Shown here: positions 44,262 to 51,381 of the stretch, piece by piece
How the letters are laid out: every line of letters begins with the position of its first letter
How positions within the stretch are numbered: the first letter of the stretch is position 1
DNA from: JANSWY01 sp965228955
GTDB lineage: Bacteria; Bacteroidota; Bacteroidia; Cytophagales; Cyclobacteriaceae
Length of the DNA stretch: 64,000 nucleotides
Direction of reading: 5' to 3'
Assembly (NCBI GenBank): GCA_965228955.1
Contig: OZ245848.1
Span: forward strand, 4,154,001-4,218,000
The notes under the pieces: model-generated
What the model saw: only the letters and a program-made list of their open reading frames with translations
Databases searched by the model: none
Told to the model about the DNA's origin: nothing
Program-made: the position numbers and the translations under genes

Positions 44262-45212
44262 TTATACGGTTTTCCCCGTATTTCTCTTGAAAATGCCAAA
44301 TATGTCCGGTTTGGTCATTGTGAAATTGAAACCTCGATTGAGGGGACCTAAATATAGTATTAAGGCAGCCACCATGGTAAAGAAAAAGCTAAATAGTCCA
44401 TGTACTACGACTATTGAAAAATGAAAAGCAATTCCTGAAAACAACAGGAGCCTTTTGTATTTCTCCTTGGCTAATATCCCTGCGAACAACAGAAATTCGT
44501 AAACCATTACTGACCAAGTCAAAACCGTGATTGTATGGCTATTTTGTAACGCCGGTAGAGAAATTGGTCTTAACCAAAGAGGTAGCCCGAAAGTAGGGTG
44601 TGTAAACCAGTAATAAACGGCTGTTCCATCCATCCACTCCTTTACAAATAGTTTGGCTGCCGCAGCATTCAAGTAAATTATCGCTACCTGAAGTTTGATG
44701 GCTATGACTGCTCCTCCAGCAATGATTTTTCTGATATTTGACCAAATTTCATCAGTAGGTGGATTTGCAGATTTTTGCCAATGCCACTTCCTGTTATCAG
44801 TTAAGCCAATCGGAATGATCAAAAAAGTTAAAATTGTCCCAATATGGTCACCTCCATCCAGAAGGGTAGCTGAGGTTGTATAGCTATAGGTAATGTACCA
44901 ATGGAGTAAACAAGTAAATCTGGGACGATAGCCCGAACCAACTATAATCAAACTAATAATTGAAATCCACTTAGCCAGAACTAAGTTATCGTTGAGGAGA
45001 CAGAACAACCCAAATGAATTATAAAACTTACATATTGGCACTTCAGGGTTTCCTGGACCAAACCTGAATATGAAATCTACTCCATTGAATAATAAACTTG
45101 ATAATAGACCAAATGCCAATATTGATCTTACAATACCAAATGTATTTTGCCACGGGTTGAAACTGGCAAGACTCTTTTCAATTTTATTGACTACAAGTGA
45201 GTAGAATCGCAT
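44262..45212 (-). CDS. sdpB: SdpB-like membrane protein (HTTM-type)
   Basis: 316 residues. Six or more membrane helices with an N-terminal NPWQNTFGIVRSILAFG, YNSFGLFCLLND, and the GGDHIG motif (120-125), features of the SdpB family related to HTTM/gamma-carboxylase-like membrane proteins. In Bacillus subtilis SdpA and SdpB together produce active SDP toxin from secreted SdpC. It is the third gene of the operon, overlapping sdpA by 22 bp with an ATG start. The maturation role is known for the family and inferred here. Confidence 0.85.
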   Translation of the reverse strand: MRFYSLVVNKIEKSLASFNPWQNTFGIVRSILAFGLLSSLLFNGVDFIFRFGPGNPEVPICKFYNSFGLFCLLNDNLVLAKWISIISLIIVGSGYRPRFTCLLHWYITYSYTTSATLLDGGDHIGTILTFLIIPIGLTDNRKWHWQKSANPPTDEIWSNIRKIIAGGAVIAIKLQVAIIYLNAAAAKLFVKEWMDGTAVYYWFTHPTFGLPLWLRPISLPALQNSHTITVLTWSVMVYEFLLFAGILAKEKYKRLLLFSGIAFHFSIVVVHGLFSFFFTMVAALILYLGPLNRGFNFTMTKPDIFGIFKRNTGKTV

Positions 45213-45778
45213 ATAATTTCAAGTTTCAAGTAGTCATAGGGCATCAGTTCTTCTGCTACATTCTTTGACCATGCCCAGGGAACCGGTTTCCTCACCACTA
45301 GCATAATCTTCCCACATAGCAATGGAGAATCATAAAGGTTCCTTATTTGGATGTATGGAACTTTATCATTTTTAGAGCACTGAAGTCCTTGCCCTTCATC
45401 ACATTTCATCCAGGATTCTTCCTTGATAACAGAAAGCAGATAGCCAGCCTCTAAGTTTTGAGCTCTGGCTGTTTTGAAAATCCCAAACATATTTTGAGGA
45501 CTACCATTAGGAAGGTTTATGAGTTCCAGGCTATCGGACTCTATATTGTAAATAAACAATCTGGGTTCTCTTGGGTCCCTTGTAAAAAAGCTAAACCCTT
45601 CCGGAAGAAATGACTTCAGTAGAACCTTATTGGAGTGGCTCTCAAAAGGCAGTTTAGCTGGATTATACGGTAATGATGTCCTAATAGAATAAGCAGCAAT
45701 CACCAGCCAAAAGGCGGCAATTACTGCTATTGTCAATGTGTATACCCAGAATCTCTTACCTTGCAAATCTTTCTGCAA
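45191..45778 (-). CDS. sdpA: SdpA-family toxin-maturation protein
   Basis: 195 residues. One N-terminal membrane helix (about 11-31) is followed by SFLPEGFSFFTRDPREP (56-72), the hallmark segment of the SdpA family, and a soluble beta-rich C-terminus. There is no in-frame ATG. The start is a TTG at 45778 (or 45766), and an in-frame stop lies just upstream, so a non-ATG start coupled to sdpC translation is likely. It overlaps the end of sdpC by 23 bp. With SdpB it is needed in B. subtilis to make active toxin from SdpC. Confidence 0.85.
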   Translation of the reverse strand: MQKDLQGKRFWVYTLTIAVIAAFWLVIAAYSIRTSLPYNPAKLPFESHSNKVLLKSFLPEGFSFFTRDPREPRLFIYNIESDSLELINLPNGSPQNMFGIFKTARAQNLEAGYLLSVIKEESWMKCDEGQGLQCSKNDKVPYIQIRNLYDSPLLCGKIMLVVRKPVPWAWSKNVAEELMPYDYLKLEIICDSTHL

Positions 45779-46559
45779 TACTGTTTACCATTTGTTCCTT
45801 AAAAAGATCCTTTCGTGCTGCAAATGCATCAATTCCTACTGCTGGTCCATCATCCCAGTCCACCCCAACATCTGTCCAGAAGGCAACTGCTTCCAGAACA
45901 AAAAGTACATAAGCAACAGCTCCAACTATTGCAGCTACCGCAGCAACAGCAGCTCCGGCAATACACTCTTGCTCATCTACAATCTCTTCTCTGCCAGCAG
46001 AATTTCCAGCCATAGCATTGCTTACTTCCAGTAAGAATTCTCTGTCCTTCAATGCAAGATCCATTTCCTCCTGAGTTACAGAGGTGTAATCAAATTTCTT
46101 ACCGATCACCTCAAATAATTCAACACTATTCGATGTAATAGCTGCCATCATATCTGTTTGATTCTTTTCAAGAAGAACGTGCATATCATTCCCAATATCC
46201 TGCAGTGCCTCTGCAATAATGAAATGATTACCACTTTCTATTTTCTCCTTGAAGCCTGCAAGACTACCATCATCCACTAGTTGTTGGATAATACCTTCCT
46301 GTAGTTCCAATAACAACGCTTTTGCATCCGGATCATTCACAAAGAAATCCAAATCATAATTACCTGCAATTTCAGGAATCAATTCAGCAACCTCGCCCTG
46401 AGCAAAGAACATACCTCTTACATAATCTTCAGAACTGAAGTTTTCAAGGTCTATATTCTGAACATCATTTGTAGTAGAACAACTTGCCCAAAGGAAGGAT
46501 GCGAGCACAGTAAAAATCAGCCAGGGAGATCTGGCGATAAACTTTCTAGTTTTACGCAT
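45756..46559 (-). CDS. sdpC: SdpC-family antimicrobial peptide precursor
   Basis: 267 residues. The export signal ends near FLWASC27, a possible lipobox. The propeptide has SSEDYVRGMFFAQGEVAEL (42-60), closely matching the SdpC signature of B. subtilis (EDYFRG-L-F-GQGEV). The predicted toxin core starts near Cys199 (ECIAGAAVAAVAAIVGAVAY) and is strongly hydrophobic to about 228, then WTDVGVDWDD and a basic/amphipathic C-terminus ending in ERFAR. The peptide would insert into and depolarise membranes of sensitive cells. Only one cysteine lies in the core, unlike the two in SDP. It is first in the operon, upstream of sdpA and sdpB. Confidence 0.85.
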   Translation of the reverse strand: MRKTRKFIARSPWLIFTVLASFLWASCSTTNDVQNIDLENFSSEDYVRGMFFAQGEVAELIPEIAGNYDLDFFVNDPDAKALLLELQEGIIQQLVDDGSLAGFKEKIESGNHFIIAEALQDIGNDMHVLLEKNQTDMMAAITSNSVELFEVIGKKFDYTSVTQEEMDLALKDREFLLEVSNAMAGNSAGREEIVDEQECIAGAAVAAVAAIVGAVAYVLFVLEAVAFWTDVGVDWDDGPAVGIDAFAARKDLFKEQMVNSIAERFAR

Positions 46560-46575
46560 ATTTAGAGTTGGTTTA

Positions 46576-46588
46576 GTTAGCGCCTAAC
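46576..46588. promoter_or_regulatory. Dyad GTTAG-CGC-CTAAC before sdpC
   Basis: A perfect 5-bp inverted repeat with a 3-bp centre, 17-29 bp upstream of the sdpC ATG and downstream of the proposed promoter. Its place suits a repressor operator. No regulator is identified. Confidence 0.4.
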
Positions 46589-46601
46589 GGCTTAATGATT
46601 T

Positions 46602-46631
46602 CAATATAAGTATTTATTGCACATAACGCAA
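46602..46631 (-). promoter_or_regulatory. Possible Bacteroidota-type promoter of sdpCAB
   Basis: On the minus strand TTG (46629-46631), 20 nt, then TATATTG (46602-46608), close to the Bacteroidota -33 TTG / -7 TAnnTTTG consensus, 43 nt upstream of sdpC. It is read by eye only. Confidence 0.35.
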
Positions 46632-46758
46632 CTACAAAAAAGAATTATGCCATTTGAGAACCCGACATTTAACTATTCAGATCAAATTTTAATAACAATG
46701 CCAATCTGTTTAAATTGTCCTGAAGTGCTTCTGTGTTTACTACCTACTATCATCAAAA

Positions 46759-47355
46759 ATGAAATTTTCTAAAAAACCTCTTATTCAATACTTGCGTGAT
46801 GCTTCTCTCATATTCCTAAGCGTTTTGTTGGCCCTACTTCTTACAGAATCGCGAGAAAATGTTAAAAAGAGGAATCAAACCGAGGAAAATTTAGTGAGTA
46901 TTAAAAGAGAAATTTCTACAAACCTTGAAATTGTTTCTGGTTGGGTTCCTTACCACAAAGAAGTCTTGAGTAAAATAGAAGCTGCAATTGATAATGATTC
47001 ATTAAGAAGTCAGTTGATTACTGATAAGGGCTTTAATCTATTTGCTGTCGCTCCAAAAGGATTGTACCAAAAATCACTCGGTCAAACAGCCTGGTTAGTA
47101 AGTAATCAAAGTAACATCCTTTCCAATGTTGATTACGAAACACTTTATTTATTATCAGGAGTGTATGAACTACAGGAGAATTCGGTGAAGCCTTCACTAC
47201 AAGAAATTCTAAAAGTTCTTTTTAGCCCTGATGCAGCCAAAGCTGAAAACATTGATGAGACACTATTGCTATTGCATAATAGATTTAAGGTCCTGACTGA
47301 ACTTGAGAGCTCATTGGCATACCGATATACCAAAGCACTTGAAATATTAGAATAG
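46759..47355 (+). CDS. Single-pass membrane protein, DUF6090-like
   Basis: 198 residues. One membrane helix near the N-terminus (about 12-30, ASLIFLSVLLALLLTE) is followed by helical segments (NQTEENLVSIKREISTNLEIV onward) facing the periplasm, a form seen in DUF6090-like proteins of Bacteroidota. The function is unknown. It is divergent from sdpC, 199 bp away, and its stop codon TAG is immediately followed by the start of the AraC gene in the same frame. Confidence 0.65.
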   Translation: MKFSKKPLIQYLRDASLIFLSVLLALLLTESRENVKKRNQTEENLVSIKREISTNLEIVSGWVPYHKEVLSKIEAAIDNDSLRSQLITDKGFNLFAVAPKGLYQKSLGQTAWLVSNQSNILSNVDYETLYLLSGVYELQENSVKPSLQEILKVLFSPDAAKAENIDETLLLLHNRFKVLTELESSLAYRYTKALEILE

Positions 47356-48276
47356 TTGAATCACTTCAAAACCATAACAGATTACTGCTCCGGGATCAAT
47401 ATCCCAGCTCCAAAACATCCTCATTTTGATATTAGAAGTTTCGAGGAAAACATGGCAACTGTTAAAAGTCAGATGGAAGCATTCCGTCATGAGTTTTATG
47501 CAATTGCGATCAAAGCGGATGGAGATGGGAAGGTAGTTTCTGGTCAGTTTTCAGATTTTCCTGATGACAGTTCGATTTTCTTTAATACTCCTTTTCAACT
47601 AATTTCATGGGATATCACTCCAAATTGGAAAGGTTATTACATTATGTTCAGTCAGGACTTTGTGGCTCAGTCTAATGTCCTTTCCGAACTTCTGACACTC
47701 TTTCCATTTCTTAAAATGGATAAGTCCATTCCCTTTGTTATCCCAAAGGATCAATTGAAACCAGTATTAGCTATTTATGAAAGTATCTGGAGAGAATATA
47801 ATGGGGAAGCTCAGGACAAGTTTCATGTAATTGAAGCCCAGGTTTATTTATTGCTTACTCTAGTTAAGCGCTTTTTCGAACAGCAAGTAGACCAGGAAAC
47901 TGCCCAACATAACCTGAAAGCAGCAGACCTTAAACTTCTTTCAAGATACCAAACACTTATTCAAACCAGCTTCTACCCTGACACCAAATTGGAGACATTC
48001 TCTAACCTGCATTCCACCAGTTACTACGCGGAAAAACTAAGTGTCCATCCCAATCACCTCAATGCTGTTGTCAAAGGTATTTCAGGAATCACAGCACTCA
48101 ATCATATCCACAATCATATCTTGTCACTTTCGAAATCCTATCTGGCCCAAACTGATTGGAGTGTAAAAGAAATAGCTTACGCCTTGCACTTTGAGAGCCC
48201 GAACAATTTCAGTTCATTCTTCAAAAAAAACACGGGTAACACACCCTTGACCTACCGTCAGGAATCAAATCTTTGA
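47356..48276 (+). CDS. AraC-family transcription regulator
   Basis: 306 residues. The proposed start is a TTG directly after the preceding gene's TAG. The encoded N-terminus (MNHFKTITDYC, then PKHPHFDIRSFEENM) fits relatives, whereas the first ATG at 47452 would delete 32 conserved-looking residues. A cupin-like sensor part (about 20-160) precedes the AraC helix-turn-helix region (about 200-306: AEKLSVHPNHLNAVVKGISG and AYALHFESPNNFSSFFKKNT). It lies upstream of two SnoaL-like proteins and a hydrolase, its likely targets. Confidence 0.85.
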   Translation: MNHFKTITDYCSGINIPAPKHPHFDIRSFEENMATVKSQMEAFRHEFYAIAIKADGDGKVVSGQFSDFPDDSSIFFNTPFQLISWDITPNWKGYYIMFSQDFVAQSNVLSELLTLFPFLKMDKSIPFVIPKDQLKPVLAIYESIWREYNGEAQDKFHVIEAQVYLLLTLVKRFFEQQVDQETAQHNLKAADLKLLSRYQTLIQTSFYPDTKLETFSNLHSTSYYAEKLSVHPNHLNAVVKGISGITALNHIHNHILSLSKSYLAQTDWSVKEIAYALHFESPNNFSSFFKKNTGNTPLTYRQESNL

Positions 48277-48358
48277 TATTTATACTTCCTCATTTGAAAT
48301 CATAAACTGACTCCATTCAGGCTTATTGAGATTTGTGTATACAAAATTGATAAAAGCT

Positions 48359-48862
48359 ATGAAATCATTATTAGTTGGGGTCTTGGCCCTATTATCATTC
48401 AATATAAATGCACAAAAAATGAAAAGCCCTACGGAAGTAGTAACTGGTCTATTCATTGCTACAGATCAAAATAATTGGGAAGACGTAATTGCTTCCTTTT
48501 CGGAAGAAGTATTGCTGGATTACTCATCCATGACTGGCAATCCAGCTGTAGAACTTAGCCCATCAGCCATTGTAGAATCCTGGAAAGGAATCTTACCTGG
48601 TTTTGAATCTACACACCACCAAATTGGAAATATCATACATACCATCGATGGAAATAAAGCCAAAGTTTTCTGCTATGGCACTGCAACACATTACCTGACC
48701 GATGAGAATGGAAATGTTTGGACGGTAGTGGGATCTTATGACTTTGAGCTCAAATCAGACAAATCCGAAGGTTGGAAAATCAATGTGATGAAATTCAATT
48801 TTAAATATCAGGATGGCAATACTTCCTTACCTCAGAAAGCAATAGAAAAATTGAAATCATGA
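48359..48862 (+). CDS. Secreted SnoaL-like (NTF2-fold) protein
   Basis: 167 residues from the ATG at 48359 (MKSLLVGVLALLSF). Starting at 48326 would add eleven residues before the signal peptide. Cleavage is near INAQ. The NTF2-like fold shows in PTEVVTGLFIATDQNNWEDV at the start and the strand HYLTDENGNVWTVVGSYDFE. It overlaps the next gene by 4 bp (ATGA). The function is unknown. It is likely to bind or isomerise a small molecule in the envelope. Confidence 0.82.
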   Translation: MKSLLVGVLALLSFNINAQKMKSPTEVVTGLFIATDQNNWEDVIASFSEEVLLDYSSMTGNPAVELSPSAIVESWKGILPGFESTHHQIGNIIHTIDGNKAKVFCYGTATHYLTDENGNVWTVVGSYDFELKSDKSEGWKINVMKFNFKYQDGNTSLPQKAIEKLKS

Positions 48863-49392
48863 AATGGCTTTACTTAATCCTGAGCATGGCATTCATTCTC
48901 AGTGGATGTTCTTTTCAACAGAATGAAGAACTACAGCAACTCAGAAATCAAATCAAAATGAAAACTGACACTGGAGAAAGAAACAAGTCTACCGCAAGAG
49001 CATTCTTTGCTGCTTTAGAAAAAGAAAATGTAGAGAGTCTTGTATCTCTATTCGCCGAAGATGCACGGCATATCAATCCATACTCTTCTGGAATATTTCC
49101 ACAAGGAGCAAATGGCAAAGAAGAGATCAGAAACTATTGGACTCCTGTATTTCCAAATTTCGAAGGTATGGAATTTCCAATCCATGAAATCTATGCGATG
49201 GAGGATCCATCAATTGTTTATGTGAAGTACACTGGCAAAATCAAATTAAAAGAAGGAGCCGGTTTTTATGAAAATGATTACTACTCAACCTTCAAATTCA
49301 ATAACAAAGGGTTGATCACAGAATATGTAGAAATATTTAATCCGATAGTTGCCGCAAGGGGATTCGGGTTACTGGATCAAATAATAAAATGA
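48859..49392 (+). CDS. SnoaL-like lipoprotein
   Basis: 177 residues with the lipobox FILSGC17S. The NTF2-like domain (about 40-170) has STARAFFAALEKENVESLVS and LFAEDARHINPY. Its sequence differs from the preceding SnoaL-like protein, so the two are distant relatives sitting in tandem. It overlaps the hydrolase gene by 4 bp (ATGA), giving a tightly coupled three-gene unit. Confidence 0.85.
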   Translation: MKWLYLILSMAFILSGCSFQQNEELQQLRNQIKMKTDTGERNKSTARAFFAALEKENVESLVSLFAEDARHINPYSSGIFPQGANGKEEIRNYWTPVFPNFEGMEFPIHEIYAMEDPSIVYVKYTGKIKLKEGAGFYENDYYSTFKFNNKGLITEYVEIFNPIVAARGFGLLDQIIK

Positions 49393-50399
49393 AATATCTA
49401 ATAAATGTAGTTGTAGTAGCTGTCCTATTTACAGCATGCAACAATCCAAAAAAAGAAATCAGTCAAGAATCAAATTCAATTAAGAATCAAATGAAAAAAA
49501 TTAGCTTCAACAGTGAAGGTGCACAATTAGTAGGTGACCTTTACTACCCATCCAATTACGACGAAAACAAATCCTACCCAACCATTATAGTATCAGGTAG
49601 CTGGACCACTGTGAAGGAACAAATGGCTGGGTTATATGCAAAAAGACTAGCGGAAAATGGCTTCATTACTTTAGCTTTTGACTTCAGAAATTTTGGTGAA
49701 AGTGAAGGTGAACCAAGATTCTATGAAAACCCTTCTCTGAAGAAAGTCGATATCATCAATGCTGTCAATCATTTAGAAACTCTTCCTGAAGTTGAGCAGA
49801 ACAAAATTGGATTGTTTGGTGTGTGTGCCGGAGCAATGTATACTTTAATGGCAGCATCTGAAGACAGCAGAGTGAAATCGGTAGTAACAGCCGCTTCATG
49901 GTTACATGATGCAGAGGCAGTGAAACTATTTTATGGAGGAGCTGAAGGAGTTCAGGCAAAAGTAGATGCCGCCCAAAATGCTAAGTCAACTTTCGCAGAG
50001 ACTGGTGTTGTAGAATACATTCCAACAATCTCAACGGAAGATGCCAATGCCGCAATGTATGGGCCGTATGATTACTATCTCAACCCGGAAAGAGGAGCTA
50101 TTAAAGAATGGAGTAACGACAAATTCGCTGTAATGTCCTGGGAAGACTGGTTGACTACAGATCCTATGCCAACTGCAAGTCAACTAGACAAACCTACTTT
50201 AATGATTCATTCGGACGGAGCAGTTTTGCCAGATTACACCAAGAAGTATTTCGATATGATTGCTACTTCCGACAAAAAACTTCATTGGATGGAAACTGAG
50301 TTAGAATCTCCATATCATCAATTCAATTACTACGATCAGGAAGGAGAAGTAAGTGAGACAATAATAGAAGCTTCAAAATGGTTTACTGCTAAAATGTAA
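49389..50399 (+). CDS. Alpha/beta-hydrolase, dienelactone-hydrolase-like lipoprotein
   Basis: 336 residues with the lipobox VLFTAC17N. The nucleophile elbow is FGVCAGA (Cys146), as in dienelactone hydrolases, rather than the serine of most esterases. TIIVSGSW (oxyanion region), IHSDGAVLPD and PYHQFN supply candidate acid and histidine residues. It probably opens lactones or cleaves esters outside the cytoplasm. It is the last gene of the AraC-controlled group and is followed by a strong terminator. Confidence 0.84.
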   Translation: MKYLINVVVVAVLFTACNNPKKEISQESNSIKNQMKKISFNSEGAQLVGDLYYPSNYDENKSYPTIIVSGSWTTVKEQMAGLYAKRLAENGFITLAFDFRNFGESEGEPRFYENPSLKKVDIINAVNHLETLPEVEQNKIGLFGVCAGAMYTLMAASEDSRVKSVVTAASWLHDAEAVKLFYGGAEGVQAKVDAAQNAKSTFAETGVVEYIPTISTEDANAAMYGPYDYYLNPERGAIKEWSNDKFAVMSWEDWLTTDPMPTASQLDKPTLMIHSDGAVLPDYTKKYFDMIATSDKKLHWMETELESPYHQFNYYDQEGEVSETIIEASKWFTAKM

Positions 50400-50410
50400 G
50401 TAGACACTTA

Positions 50411-50447
50411 AAAACTGGTTTCGATAAAATTGAGACCAGTTTTTTCT
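50411..50447 (+). terminator. Terminator after the DLH-like hydrolase gene
   Basis: AAAACTGGTTTC / GAGACCAGTTTT (12-bp stem with one G-T pair) has a 9-nt loop and is followed by TTTTCTTT on the plus strand, 11 bp after the stop codon. Confidence 0.88.
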
Positions 50448-50481
50448 TTAAATTCCGGGACCATCATTAGTTACTATCAGA

Positions 50482-51117
50482 ATGACTCAATCAACAACTC
50501 TAATCCTGGATTTAGATGACACCATCTTTGAAACTAAAACCATCACAATGGATCAGGTTGCATTGATTTTTGAACATTTCCGTTCGGTTACAAAAAACGA
50601 TTACAGTCCAACTGAGATTGAAAAAATAATCACCGATTTGTGGAAAGTTCCCTTCGATGTTGTTTCTGAAAAGTATCAATTTACTCCAGAGGTAAATGCT
50701 AAATTTTCTAAGGCGGTAGAAATTCAAGAATATCAATTCGACATCAAACCATTTCAGGATTTTGAGCACATCCAAAAACTTCTAGTGCCAAAAGTTCTTG
50801 TTACTACCGGGTTTAGGAAATTGCAACTTGCTAAAATTGAAGCGCTAGGTATTGAATCGGTTTTCGAGCAGATTCATATTGATGAAGTTGATTCACCTAC
50901 TAGAATTTATAAAAGGGGTTTATTTGAAAATTTAATCGAATTCAATTCCAATTCAGAAAAGTACTATGTAATCGGTGATAACCCGGAATCAGAATTAAAA
51001 GCAGGAAAAGAATTGGGCCTAACAACCATCCAGGTCTCAAAATTTGGGCAGGAAAAATCTCAATATTCAGACTATTTTATTAGTGACTACAAGGAGCTAG
51101 GCTCCATCATAAATTAG
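50482..51117 (+). CDS. HAD-superfamily phosphatase
   Basis: 211 residues. Motif I is DLDDT (10-14), then VTTGF for motif II, a conserved Lys in the YKRGLFENL segment for motif III, and GDNPESE for motif IV, the arrangement of small HAD phosphatases. It hydrolyses a phosphomonoester and the substrate is unknown. It is cytoplasmic and probably monocistronic, since a terminator lies 35 bp upstream. Confidence 0.9.
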   Translation: MTQSTTLILDLDDTIFETKTITMDQVALIFEHFRSVTKNDYSPTEIEKIITDLWKVPFDVVSEKYQFTPEVNAKFSKAVEIQEYQFDIKPFQDFEHIQKLLVPKVLVTTGFRKLQLAKIEALGIESVFEQIHIDEVDSPTRIYKRGLFENLIEFNSNSEKYYVIGDNPESELKAGKELGLTTIQVSKFGQEKSQYSDYFISDYKELGSIIN

Positions 51118-51202
51118 GCTTTAAGATCAAGGTAATACTTCTAGCGGCAATAGTACAAAACGCACTTTCGCACACCAGAAGCTTACCATAAACAGCCAGC
51201 AC

Positions 51203-51370
51203 TTATTTCCCTTTCCTGCGGAGCTGTTTGATTCCGTACAATGCTCCGCCAGCTAATAAGATTCCAAGGCCACCATCAATAGGGGTAGCAGGAGGTCCTC
51301 CAGGGCCGGCAAATGTTAGAAATGATATCATTAATGCAATAAATGTCAGTAACAGTTTTAAAGTTTTCAT
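51203..51370 (-). CDS. PID-CTERM sorting-domain mini-protein
   Basis: 55 residues, translated directly from the sequence. The signal peptide (MKTLKLLLTFIALMISFLTF) is followed by AGPGGPPATPIDGG, then the hydrophobic LGILLAGGALYGI and a basic KQLRRKGK end. The P-I-D-G-G motif, membrane helix and basic tail are the PID-CTERM protein-sorting signal widespread in Bacteroidota, and here it is almost the whole mature protein. It is 11 bp downstream of the LamG/T9SS gene and on its strand, so co-expressed with it. Confidence 0.85.
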   Translation of the reverse strand: MKTLKLLLTFIALMISFLTFAGPGGPPATPIDGGLGILLAGGALYGIKQLRRKGK

Positions 51371-51381
51371 AGTGCTTTGGT

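Noticed and set aside
46759..47355. Membrane protein next to sdpC as the SdpI immunity protein
   Set aside because: It has one membrane helix and an extended helical part, whereas SdpI has several membrane helices. Kept only as a possibility to test.
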